From: CALZJC01 sp963781065
Lineage (GTDB): Bacteria > Acidobacteriota > Thermoanaerobaculia > Multivoradales > JAHEKO01
Direction of reading: 5' to 3'
DNA length: 64,000 nucleotides
Assembly (NCBI GenBank): GCA_963781065.1
Contig: CAWAET010000020.1
Span: 62,001 to 126,000, forward strand
A program made the translations under genes and the position numbers. Under the pieces are notes generated by a model. It was not told the origin of the DNA. It worked only from the letters and a program-made list of their open reading frames with translations, and ran no database searches. Below, one piece after another: positions 17,238 to 25,281 of the stretch (its first letter is position 1; every line of letters begins with the position of its first letter).

Positions 17238-19334
17238 ATGGCCCAGACCAAGCGAATCCTGGTAGTCGAGAGCGACCCCGAGGCGGCGGCGCTGATCCGC
17301 CGCGGCCTCGAGCCGGAAGAGAGCTTCGCGCTCACGCTGACCGGCTCGCTGGCCCAGGCGCGAGCGGTCATCGATCGCCGGGCGCCCGACGTGGTGATCG
17401 CCTCGCTCAAGCTGCCGGACGGCCGCGGCACCGACCTCATCCCCGGCTTCGAGCTGGTGGCGATGTACCCGGTGGTGGTGATGGCCGCGAGCGGCGACGA
17501 GACCACCGCGGTGGAGGCGATGAAGGCCGGCGCGCTGGACTACGTCGTCAAGTCCGAGGCGACGCTGCTGGGCATGCCGCAGGTGGTGCGCCGGGCGCTC
17601 AGGGAGTGGAGCCATCTGGTCGAGCGCCGCCGGGCCGAGATCGCCTTCCAGGTCAGCGAGATGCGGTTCCGCTCGCTGTATGACGACAACCCGTCGATGT
17701 TCTTCACCGTCGAGCGCGACGGCACCATGTCGTCGGTCAACCGCTATGGCGCCGAGATGCTGGGCTATACGGTGGACGAGCTGATCGGGCGCCGCTTCGA
17801 CGAGCTCTACCCCGAGAACCAGCGCCCGGCTCTCGAGGGCCACATCGAGGGCTGCTTCGAGGAGCAGGAGACGCTGCACCGCTGGGAGGCGCGCAAGGCC
17901 CACCAGGACGGCTCCACGCTCTGGGTGCGCACCACGGCGCGCATCGTGATCGGCGCCGACGGCGAGCCTTCGCTGCTGATCGTCTGCGAGGACCTCACCG
18001 AGACCCGCACGCTGTCCGAGATCCTCAACTACGAGTCGAGCCACGACTCGCTGACCGGGCTGCTCAACCGGCGCGAGTTCGAGCGCCGTCTGGCCGAGGC
18101 GCTGCGCGGCGCCGCCGAGACCGAGTCGGAGCACGTCCTCTGCTATGTCGACCTCAACCAGTTCCAGCTGATCAACGAGACCTGGGGCCACGCGGCCGGC
18201 GACGACCTGCTGCGCCGGCTGGCGCGGCTGTTCCAGCAGCAGCTGCGGCCGCGCGACCTGCTGGCGCGGCTGGGCGGCGACGAGTTCGGCGTGCTGATGG
18301 AGTTCTGCTCGCTGAACGAGGCGCAGGTGGTGGCCGCCTCGATCCAGCAGGCGATCGAGGCCTTCCGCTTCGACTGGGAGGAGCAGCGGCTGACGGTCGC
18401 CGCCGGCATCGCCCTGGTGCCGATCGGCGCCGGCCAGACCATCGGCCAGGTGATGCAGGCCGCCGACACCGCCTGCTACGCCGCCAAGACGGCGGGGCGG
18501 AACCGGATCCACGTCTACAACCCCGAGGACGTCGAGATCGCCCGCCGCCAGGGCGAGATGCGCTGGGTCTCGCGCATCCTCATGGCGCTGCAGGAGGACC
18601 GCTTCGCCCTCTACCGGCAGCGGATCAGCCCAATCGTCGACGGCGGCCGGCAGCACCACTTCGAGATCCTGCTGCGCATGCTCGACGCCGACGACCGGGT
18701 CATCGCCCCGGGGTCGTTCCTGCCCGCCGCCGAGCGCCACCGGCTGATCGAGCGGCTCGACCGCTGGGTGATCGCCAACACGCTCGAGTGGCTGGCCGAG
18801 CAGCGGGCCGAGCTGCCCGACCTCTTCCTGTGCGCCATCAATCTCTCCGGCCACAGCCTGGGCAACGAGCGCACGCTGCGCTTTCTCCAGGACCAGATCG
18901 CGCGCTACGACATCCCGCCCGAGAAGCTCTGCTTCGAGGTCACCGAGACGGTGGCGGCGCAGGACCCCGACAAGGCGACCCGCTTCATCGGCGCCCTGCG
19001 CGAGCGCGGCTGCCACTTCGCCCTCGACGACTTCGGCACCGGCGTCTCCTCGTTCGGCTATCTGCGCACCCTGCCGGTCGACTTCGTCAAGATCGACGGC
19101 ATCTTCGTCAAGGGCATCCTCGACGACGCCGCCGACGACGTGCTGGTGGCGTCGATCAACCGGGTCGCCCACGCGCTGGGCAAGCGGACCATCGCCGAGT
19201 ACGTGGAGAACGAGCGGATCCTCGAGCGCATGGCGGAGATCGGCGTCGACTTCGTGCAGGGCTACGGCGTCGGCCGGCCGGAGCCGATCGGCGAGATGGG
19301 CGGCCCCCGGGCGCTGCGGGCGCTCGGCAGCTAG
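17238..19334 (+). CDS. Bifunctional GGDEF-EAL cyclic-di-GMP protein with degenerate receiver and PAS domains
   Basis: A 698-residue, probably cytosolic protein. Residues 1-125 are a receiver-like domain (RILVVESDP). The phospho-acceptor position holds Ser56 in DVVIASLKLP instead of Asp, so it is probably not phosphorylated in the normal way. The conserved Lys in DYVVKSE remains. A PAS domain follows (RFRSLYDDNPSMFFTVERDG...SVNRYGAEMLGYT). The GGDEF domain has an intact LGGDEFG near residues 345-351. The EAL domain begins FEILLRML (E476), keeps Asn (CAINLSG), Glu (CFEVTET), DDFGTG and the VKIDG Lys, and reads EIL instead of EAL. Both enzymatic activities, synthesis and breakdown of c-di-GMP, look possible. 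It is transcribed divergently from asnB, which may tie c-di-GMP to surface polysaccharide; that link is only inferred. Confidence 0.9.
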   Translation: MAQTKRILVVESDPEAAALIRRGLEPEESFALTLTGSLAQARAVIDRRAPDVVIASLKLPDGRGTDLIPGFELVAMYPVVVMAASGDETTAVEAMKAGALDYVVKSEATLLGMPQVVRRALREWSHLVERRRAEIAFQVSEMRFRSLYDDNPSMFFTVERDGTMSSVNRYGAEMLGYTVDELIGRRFDELYPENQRPALEGHIEGCFEEQETLHRWEARKAHQDGSTLWVRTTARIVIGADGEPSLLIVCEDLTETRTLSEILNYESSHDSLTGLLNRREFERRLAEALRGAAETESEHVLCYVDLNQFQLINETWGHAAGDDLLRRLARLFQQQLRPRDLLARLGGDEFGVLMEFCSLNEAQVVAASIQQAIEAFRFDWEEQRLTVAAGIALVPIGAGQTIGQVMQAADTACYAAKTAGRNRIHVYNPEDVEIARRQGEMRWVSRILMALQEDRFALYRQRISPIVDGGRQHHFEILLRMLDADDRVIAPGSFLPAAERHRLIERLDRWVIANTLEWLAEQRAELPDLFLCAINLSGHSLGNERTLRFLQDQIARYDIPPEKLCFEVTETVAAQDPDKATRFIGALRERGCHFALDDFGTGVSSFGYLRTLPVDFVKIDGIFVKGILDDAADDVLVASINRVAHALGKRTIAEYVENERILERMAEIGVDFVQGYGVGRPEPIGEMGGPRALRALGS

Positions 19335-19422
19335 TGTCGGTCGCCGCCGGCTTCTTGCCGCCACCGGCGAGCCGCGTTAAGGTCGAGGTTCAGCCTACAG
19401 CAGCGCGCCGGAGGATGCCGCC

Positions 19423-20139
19423 ATGCTCGACCATCCGCGTCCCAAGTTCACCTTTCTCGGCCACGCCACGGTGCGGTGCGACCTGCCGGGCGGCAAGGTG
19501 ATGCTGATCGACCCCTGGGTCGGCCAGAACCCCTCCTGCCCGGACGAGCTCAAGCAGCTCGACCGGCTGGACGCCATGCTGATCACCCACGCCCACTTCG
19601 ACCACATCGCCGATGCGGTGGAGCTGGCCCAGCGGTACCAGCCGGAGGTCGTCGTCGGCTGTTTCGAGGTCTGCCACTGGCTCACCGGCAAGGGCGTTCG
19701 CAACACCTCGGCGATGAACCTCGGCGGCTGCCAGGACGTTCTGGGGCACAGCGTCAGCATGGTGCGGGCGGACCACTCCTGCGGCATCAGCGACGGCGAC
19801 CACATCCTCTACGGCGGCGTCGCGGCCGGCTATGTCGTGCGGCTCCAGGGCGGCTACACCTTCTACCACGCCGGCGACACGGCGCTGTTCTCGGACATGC
19901 AGCTGATCGCCGAGCTCTACCGCCCGGAGCTGGCCTTCCTGCCCATCGGCGATCTGTTCACCATGGGCCCGGACCAGGCGGCGCGGGCCTGCCGCTACCT
20001 CGGCGTGCGGCATGTCGTGCCGATCCACTGGGGAACCTTCCCGGTCCTCAGCGGCACGCCGGCGGCGCTCGAAGCCCGCCTCGACTCCCTCGGCATCACC
20101 TGCCGGATGCTCGCCCTGCAGCCGGGCGAGTCGTACTAG
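19423..20139 (+). CDS. UPF0173-type metal-dependent hydrolase (metallo-beta-lactamase fold)
   Basis: A 238-residue hydrolase of the metallo-beta-lactamase superfamily. The ordered motifs are FLGHATVRC, the His-Asp motif THAHFDHIADA near residue 50, HSCGI, FYHAGDTALFSDM and IPIHWGTFP. The HAHFDH, GDT and HWG residues are the metal ligands of this family, so two zinc ions are expected. Proteins of this group are widespread and their substrate is usually unknown; the fold is well supported. The start at ATG 19423 is 23 residues before the GKVMLIDPW strand and keeps a complete N-terminus. It lies 88 bp downstream of the c-di-GMP gene and ends close to the convergent outer-membrane gene. Confidence 0.85.
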   Translation: MLDHPRPKFTFLGHATVRCDLPGGKVMLIDPWVGQNPSCPDELKQLDRLDAMLITHAHFDHIADAVELAQRYQPEVVVGCFEVCHWLTGKGVRNTSAMNLGGCQDVLGHSVSMVRADHSCGISDGDHILYGGVAAGYVVRLQGGYTFYHAGDTALFSDMQLIAELYRPELAFLPIGDLFTMGPDQAARACRYLGVRHVVPIHWGTFPVLSGTPAALEARLDSLGITCRMLALQPGESY

Positions 20140-20180
20140 CCTGCGTTATTCACCCAGGCGCGAAGCTCGGGCTGGCCGCC

Positions 20181-20993
20181 TCAGAAGCGGACGGCGGCGC
20201 CGGCGCCGACAAAGAAGTCGACGCTTTCCGAGTCGAGCCCGGCGCCGGCGCGAAAGTCGAGCTGGCTGTCTTCCGACAGCGCCCAGGTGAGCCCGGCGTT
20301 GAAGATCTGGTCGTCGCCGCGCCCCTGCTGGCGGCTGAGCGCGTAGACCTCGACGAAGCCGCCCAGTCCGTCACGCAGCGCGCGGCCCAGCACCAGGCTG
20401 GCGGAGAGCTCGCCAAAGCGGTCGTTGCGCGCGCCCTTCCGGGCGTAGCCCACGTTGCTGCCGAGCGAGGTCCGGTCGCTCAGCGCCCAGGCCAGCGCCA
20501 GGGTCGCCGCGGGCTGTGGCTCGGAGTCGCCGAACTCGTCGGAGCCGGTGGGCAGGGTGGTGGCGAAGAGCATCGCGACCTGCGGCAGCCGCGAGCCCGG
20601 CGGCAGGGGATCGCTGAGGCGGATCTTGCAGCCCACCGACATGTCCTGAAGGCCCGAGACGGCGCCCCCGGGGCCGTCCACCCGGACCCAGGAGTTGAGG
20701 CCCAGCCGCAGCTCGACGATCTCGGTCCAGCCGATCCGCACCAGCAGCTCGCCGATTGCCCGCTCGTCGAGCTCGCCGCTCTCGGTGTAGGTGGCTCCGG
20801 TCTCGATTACCGTCATGCCGCGGGTGACGGTGTCGGTGCCGGCGGTGAAGGTAGGGCGATCGGGGACCAGCGGGTCGTCCTCGGCCGCCGCCGCTGCCGC
20901 CAGCAGGGCGAGCAGCACCGTGGCAGCCGCCGCCGCTCGGCGCGCCAACAGGCGGCTTGCGGCGGAGCGGGCTGGTATCGCGATGCGGCTCAT
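20181..20993 (-). CDS. Outer-membrane channel-like protein (phenol-degradation meta-pathway/transporter type)
   Basis: A 270-residue protein. The start is ATG 20993 (MSRIAIPARSAASRLL), followed by a hydrophobic Ala-rich signal peptide ending near ALLAAAAAAED. The mature chain resembles the putative outer-membrane beta-barrels of the meta-pathway phenol-degradation family (PF13557): DRPTFTAGTDTVTRGMTVIETGATYT, then alternating strands such as ELRLGLNSWVRV, LFATTLPTGSDEFG and the C-terminal FRAGAGLDSESVDFFVGAGAAVRF with a terminal Phe, as is usual for outer-membrane barrels. It is transcribed divergently from a DtxR-type regulator, so metal-responsive control is plausible. The role is inferred from weak resemblance only. 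Confidence 0.65.
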   Translation of the reverse strand: MSRIAIPARSAASRLLARRAAAAATVLLALLAAAAAAEDDPLVPDRPTFTAGTDTVTRGMTVIETGATYTESGELDERAIGELLVRIGWTEIVELRLGLNSWVRVDGPGGAVSGLQDMSVGCKIRLSDPLPPGSRLPQVAMLFATTLPTGSDEFGDSEPQPAATLALAWALSDRTSLGSNVGYARKGARNDRFGELSASLVLGRALRDGLGGFVEVYALSRQQGRGDDQIFNAGLTWALSEDSQLDFRAGAGLDSESVDFFVGAGAAVRF

Positions 20994-21151
20994 CTCGTCC
21001 TTCGCCGGCGCGGGCGGTCGCGGCCGCGCCGCTCGCATGGACGAGGGTACAACGGTAACCCTCGCGACGCCAGCCTTTGGTTGTTGCGGGTCCGTGGAGC
21101 TCGTCGCCTGTGGCAACATGGCGAGGCCATCGAGGCGACGCCGTGACGAGG

Positions 21152-21814
21152 ATGACCACCAGCACCGTCGAGGACTACCTGAAGCGGATCCTGCTCGAGG
21201 AGGAGGGCGGCGACGGGCCGCCGGTCTCGCCCGGGCGGATCGCCGCCGCCTTGGAGGTGGCGCCGGGCACGGTGACCGCCATGCTCAAGACCCTGGCGGC
21301 GAGCAAGCTCATCACCTACGAGCCCTACAGCGGCGCCGGGCTGACCGCCGCCGGCCGCGAGCTGGCGCTGCACGTCCTCCGGCGGCACCGGCTGATCGAG
21401 CTCTTTCTGGTGCAGGTGATGGGCATCGACTGGAGCGAGGTGCACGACGAGGCCGAGCGGCTGGAGCACGCGGTCTCCGATCTGCTCATCACCCGCATCG
21501 ACGAGATGCTCGGCCATCCCGAGGTCGACCCGCACGGCGACCCGATCCCGACGCCCGGCGGCGAGGTGCGGCAGCCGCAGCTGCCCAGCTTGCTTGGCTG
21601 CGCCACCGGCGAGGCGCTGCGCGTCGCCCGGGTGCTCGACCAGGACCCGGCTTTTCTCCAGCTGGTCGAGCGTGAGGGCCTCAAGCCGGGGCGCGAGATC
21701 GAGGTGCTCTCGCGCGACCGCGCGGCCGACACGGTGATGATCCGCCGCGGCGACGGCGGCCTGCTCAGCCTGGGATTTCGGGCCGCTTCGAAGATCGAGG
21801 TCGAGGGGCGCTAG
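21152..21814 (+). CDS. DtxR/MntR-family metal-dependent transcriptional regulator
   Basis: A 220-residue repressor. A winged helix-turn-helix covers residues 1-70 (VEDYLKRILLEEE, then SPGRIAAALEVAPGTVTAMLKTLAASKLITYEPYSG). The dimerisation and metal-binding domain contains RRHRLIELFLVQVMGIDWSE followed by VHDEAERLEHAVSD. In the DtxR family, the His, Glu and Asp residues of this stretch are metal ligands, and HPEVDPHGDPIP is the usual sequence at the end of that domain. A C-terminal FeoA-like SH3 domain follows (VLSRDRAADTVMIRRGDGGLLSLGFRAASKIEV). The ATG at 21152 is preferred over GTG 21143; both keep the same frame. It probably senses Mn or Fe and may regulate the divergent outer-membrane gene. 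Confidence 0.88.
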   Translation: MTTSTVEDYLKRILLEEEGGDGPPVSPGRIAAALEVAPGTVTAMLKTLAASKLITYEPYSGAGLTAAGRELALHVLRRHRLIELFLVQVMGIDWSEVHDEAERLEHAVSDLLITRIDEMLGHPEVDPHGDPIPTPGGEVRQPQLPSLLGCATGEALRVARVLDQDPAFLQLVEREGLKPGREIEVLSRDRAADTVMIRRGDGGLLSLGFRAASKIEVEGR

Positions 21815-21820
21815 CCGGGG

Positions 21821-22774
21821 CTACAGCCACCGCGCCCGGAGCAACAGCCCGAGCCGGGCGCCGACCCCGAGCTCCGGCGGCTGTTCGACGACGGACGGCC
21901 CGGCCCGCTCGACCCGGTCGAGCAGCGCCCGCCCGGCGAGGACGAGAAACCGGGCCGCTGGCCGCCAGGCCCGCGGCAGCTCGGTGAATCTCCGTGAGGC
22001 CAGCTGGCGGCGGGCAAGCTCGCACTCCCGCCGCACCGCCGCGGCCACCGTCCGGCGGTCGGTGTCGCCCGCCGTGGCCCAGTCGTCCGGCAGCTGGCGT
22101 CGCGGCAACCGGGCGTCGTGGCGACGCAGCCCCTCTCCCAGATCGAGCAGGGAGAAGAGGCGCAACAGCCCGGACGCCAACTCGGAAGCCGCCGTCCCGG
22201 TCGCCGCCGGCTCGGTGGCGCCGAGCAGCGCCGCGGCCAGCGCCGCCGCCAGCCTCTCGAGCTCCGCCGCGCGGGCCTGCTCGGTGGCCGGTCGGCGCAC
22301 CGCGACCCGGTGCCGCGCGGCGTCGGCCAGCCCGTCGAGCGCTTCGCGGTCCCACGGCCGGAGCCGCTCCTCGAGCTCGAGGCGCAGGAAGATCGGCTGC
22401 CCGGCAGCGGTCCCGGACAGCGCCTCCTCGAGCTGGAACTGCCAGCGGTTGATCTGCGACAGCCGCTCGCCCTCGAGGCCGGTCTGGCGGGCGAAATCGA
22501 ACAGCACCAGGGCGTAGGCGGCCAGCGCCTGGGCGCGGCGGCGCTCGGCCGCCGGCAGCAGGATCATCGCCGGGGCGAGGTCGCGCAAGGCGTTGCGGCA
22601 GACCTCGCCGCAGAGCCGCTCCGCCGCCTCCGGGTCCTCCTCGGCCTGCGGCAGGCGCAGCTCGTCGAGCAGCCGGCTGTGCCGGCTGGCGGCCATGGCA
22701 TCGGCCCGCCACTCCCCCGCCGTCGGGTGCTCGTCCCGCACCCGCTCGACCGGTGTGCCGCCAGGACGCTTCAT
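21821..22774 (-). CDS. Degenerate squalene/phytoene synthase-like protein
   Basis: A 317-residue all-helical protein resembling squalene/phytoene synthases (trans-isoprenyl diphosphate synthase, head-to-head). The pattern LLPAAERRRAQALAAYALVLFDFARQ matches the family's first helical block. In real enzymes that block is followed by a DxxxD motif for magnesium-diphosphate binding; here the region reads FDFARQTGLEG. In the second motif, LLRLFSLLDLGEGLRRHDARLPRRQLPDD, the usual (N)ilRDvxED residues are replaced. A normal enzyme would need both, so the protein is probably inactive or has another substrate. It is convergent with the DtxR gene (6 bp apart). In hopanoid clusters, paralogues such as HpnC or HpnD are full enzymes; this one is not obviously either. 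Confidence 0.7.
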   Translation of the reverse strand: MKRPGGTPVERVRDEHPTAGEWRADAMAASRHSRLLDELRLPQAEEDPEAAERLCGEVCRNALRDLAPAMILLPAAERRRAQALAAYALVLFDFARQTGLEGERLSQINRWQFQLEEALSGTAAGQPIFLRLELEERLRPWDREALDGLADAARHRVAVRRPATEQARAAELERLAAALAAALLGATEPAATGTAASELASGLLRLFSLLDLGEGLRRHDARLPRRQLPDDWATAGDTDRRTVAAAVRRECELARRQLASRRFTELPRAWRPAARFLVLAGRALLDRVERAGPSVVEQPPELGVGARLGLLLRARWL

Positions 22775-22872
22775 CTCCCGAGCCTACCGGTTGCCGCTGC
22801 CTCCTGTAGCGGTCGACTTCTGGGTCGACCGTGTACCAACCTGGCAAAGACGGTCGAGACGGAGCCCGACCC

Positions 22873-24057
22873 CTACAGCAGCCTCAGCAGCTCGCGCTGC
22901 GGCTCGCCGCCGGTGATCTCGGCGCGCTCGGCGGTGAGTGCGACGTTGATCTCGGAGCGCACGCCGAAGTCGCCCTCGAGGTAGATCCCGGGCTCGATCG
23001 AGAAGCCGGTCATCGCCACCAGCGGCCGGGTGTCGTGGGTCTCCAGGTTGTCCATGTTGGCGCCCTGGCCGTGGTCCTGGATGCCGATCGAGTGGCCGGT
23101 GCGGTGGAAGAAGCGGTCGCCGTAGCCGGCGGCCTCGATGACCCCGCGGCAGGCGTCGTCGACCTCGAAGCCGCGCACCGTCTCGCCGGGGTAGCGGGCC
23201 GCGATCAGCTCCCAGGCGGCGTCGCGGGCGCCGCTGACGAGGCCGAAGATCTCCTGCTGACGGTCGGTCGGCGCCGCGGCGCAGACTCCGCACCAGGTGA
23301 TGTCGCCGTAGATCGAGCCGGCGGCCTTCTCCTTGGCCCACAGGTCGATGAGCAGGAAGTCGCCCGGCCGGATCGGGCTCGAGCCCTCGGCGGTCGGCTG
23401 GTAGTGGGGGTCGGCGCTGTGCTCGTTGACGCCGACGATCGGCGGCGACTCGGTCCACAAGCCCTCCTCCTCGAACCGGCCGAGGATGAACCGCTGCACC
23501 GCGTGCTCGACGATCTCGTCGCCGCCGCGCAGCCGGTCGGCCACCAGGTCGAACGCCTGGCGGACGATGGCGTGCAGCTGAGCGCAGGCGCGGCGGTGGG
23601 TCGCCAGCTGCTCGGCCGACCAGACGGCGGCGAACCGCTGCACCAGCTCCGCCGAGGAGGCGAGCTCGACCCCGGTGGCGCGCAGCAGCTCGGCGGTCCC
23701 GGCGTCGAGCCGCGAGACCGACGGCAGGCCGTTGTCGGGGCTGTACTGGGCCGCCAGCCGGGCGCGGCCGGCGACCAGGTCGGCGAGGCCGGCGCGGTGC
23801 TGCTGCCAGGTCAGGTAGTGCGAGTTGGCGCCCGGCAGGTGGTCGAGCATCGCCGGCTCCAGCCGGTGGGTGAGCTTGCGCGGCTCGCCCGCGGCCGGGA
23901 CCAGGTAGTAGCAGCGGCGGGTGACCAGCGCCTCTTCGGAGAAGCCCAGCAGCTCCAGGCTGACCGGGTCGTTGCGCTGGAAGACGGCGAACAGCCAGCC
24001 GTCGAGGCCGGCTTCGGTGAGGGCCTGCTGGATCTCGGGGATGCGGTCGGCGAGCAC
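22873..24057 (-). CDS. M24-family metallopeptidase (Xaa-Pro aminopeptidase-like)
   Basis: A 394-residue peptidase of the pita-bread fold. The start is GTG 24057, preceded by a strong Shine-Dalgarno sequence (AAGGAGG, 5-7 bases upstream on the minus strand). The N-terminal creatinase-like domain covers ADRIPEIQQALTEAGLDGWLFAVFQRNDPVSLELLGF. The C-terminal catalytic domain contains PGDFLLIDLWAKEKAAGSI, HRTGHSIGIQDHGQGANMDN and FSIEPGIYLEGDFGVRSEINVAL. The usual ligand Asp-Asp pair appears as DLWAK...GDITW, with His in RTGHSIG and Glu in IEPGIY and SEINVAL. Most of the two-metal-site residues are therefore recognisable. It likely removes N-terminal Xaa-Pro or acts on short peptides; an exact assignment is not possible. 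It is divergent from the amidase-actin operon. Confidence 0.85.
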   Translation of the reverse strand: MLADRIPEIQQALTEAGLDGWLFAVFQRNDPVSLELLGFSEEALVTRRCYYLVPAAGEPRKLTHRLEPAMLDHLPGANSHYLTWQQHRAGLADLVAGRARLAAQYSPDNGLPSVSRLDAGTAELLRATGVELASSAELVQRFAAVWSAEQLATHRRACAQLHAIVRQAFDLVADRLRGGDEIVEHAVQRFILGRFEEEGLWTESPPIVGVNEHSADPHYQPTAEGSSPIRPGDFLLIDLWAKEKAAGSIYGDITWCGVCAAAPTDRQQEIFGLVSGARDAAWELIAARYPGETVRGFEVDDACRGVIEAAGYGDRFFHRTGHSIGIQDHGQGANMDNLETHDTRPLVAMTGFSIEPGIYLEGDFGVRSEINVALTAERAEITGGEPQRELLRLL

Positions 24058-24233
24058 GGGGCCTCCTTGCGGTGGGTGGGGAGAGCAATCTACCAAAGCG
24101 GCCGGCGGCGCGGTTGGCGCGGCCGCCGCCGGCAGATGAATCGTGTAGCATCTATATCTTCACGAGCAGGGTCCGGCTTGTGAACTGTTGCATTCGATTG
24201 TTGTGAGGGTTTCTCTAGACTGAATCCGCGACG

Positions 24234-25280
24234 ATGGCGAGCCTCCGGAAGATCAAGCGCCGCATGGTCCGGCGTGCCGTGGTCGAGAACCTCGACCTGA
24301 TCCACGGCCCCCGAGCTACCCGCCGCAGCCGGCGCCTGAGCCGGCTGGTCACCGTCGCCCGGCTGGTCTTCCTGGTCGGCCTGCCGGCCGGTCTGGTCGC
24401 CACCTCGATGGTGCTCGCCGAGGCGGCCCAGGGATGGCTCGAGACCTCGCGCGCGGCGGTGCTGCGCCAGGGGCCGTCGCCCGGGCTGGCGCCCTCGCCG
24501 TGGCGGGTCGAGCCCGTGGTCAGCGCGCCGTTCGCCCTCGACCACAGCTTTCCCAAGCCGCTGCCGATCGACCGCAAGATCCTGCCGCTGTTGGTCCGCC
24601 GGGTGGTGATCGACCCGGGCCACGGCGGTGGCTCGAGCGGCACCGAGGGGCCCCTGAACCTGGTCGAGAAGGACGTCACGCTGGACATCGCCAAGCGGCT
24701 GCGCCGGCTGCTCGAGGAGGCCTCCTACGAGGTGGTGATGACCCGCGAGGAGGACGTCAGCGTCGCCCTGACCGACCGCGCCGATCACGCCAACCGCGAG
24801 AGCGGCGACATCTTCGTCTCGATTCACGTCAACTGGTTCGAGAACCGGCGGTCGCGGGGTGTCGAGACCTACTATCTGGGCCCCACCGATGATCCCTACC
24901 TGAGCGATCTGGCGGCGAGCGAGAACCGCGACTCGGGCATCCCGCTGGCCGAGTTCCGCGACATCCTCGAGCGCGTCTACGCCGATGTCCGGCAGGACGA
25001 GTCGCGGCGGCTGGCCAGCGCCGTGCAGCATTCGCTGCACCGCTCGCTGAGCTCGCTCAACCCGGCGATCCGCGACCGCGGCATCAAGACGGCACCCTTC
25101 GGCGTCCTGGTGCGGACCGAGATGCCGGCGATCCTGGCCGAGGTCTCCTGCCTCTCCAACGAGGCCGAGGCCCGGCGGCTGGTGCAGCCCGCCTACCGCG
25201 AGTACATCGCCGAGGCGATCTTCGACGGCCTGCGCCACTACGCTCGCGGACTCAACGCGAGCGACGACCAAAGGAGCTGA
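24234..25280 (+). CDS. Membrane-anchored N-acetylmuramoyl-L-alanine amidase (Amidase_3)
   Basis: A 348-residue enzyme that cuts the bond between N-acetylmuramic acid and L-Ala in peptidoglycan. The N-terminus is basic (MASLRKIKRRMVRR). A single transmembrane helix follows (LVTVARLVFLVGLPAGLVA near residues 38-58), so it is anchored with the catalytic part in the periplasm. The amidase_3 motifs are VVIDPGHGGGSSGTEG (first His), EKDVTLDIAKRLRRLLEE (Glu), VSIHVNWFENRR (second His) and ILAEVSCLSNEAEARRL (catalytic Glu). There is no AMIN domain. The ATG at 24234 follows a relatively AT-rich stretch. The stop (25278-25280) is one base before the ATG of the actin gene, a tight operon that suggests the two proteins act together in cell-wall remodelling. 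Confidence 0.9.
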   Translation: MASLRKIKRRMVRRAVVENLDLIHGPRATRRSRRLSRLVTVARLVFLVGLPAGLVATSMVLAEAAQGWLETSRAAVLRQGPSPGLAPSPWRVEPVVSAPFALDHSFPKPLPIDRKILPLLVRRVVIDPGHGGGSSGTEGPLNLVEKDVTLDIAKRLRRLLEEASYEVVMTREEDVSVALTDRADHANRESGDIFVSIHVNWFENRRSRGVETYYLGPTDDPYLSDLAASENRDSGIPLAEFRDILERVYADVRQDESRRLASAVQHSLHRSLSSLNPAIRDRGIKTAPFGVLVRTEMPAILAEVSCLSNEAEARRLVQPAYREYIAEAIFDGLRHYARGLNASDDQRS

Positions 25281-25281
25281 C

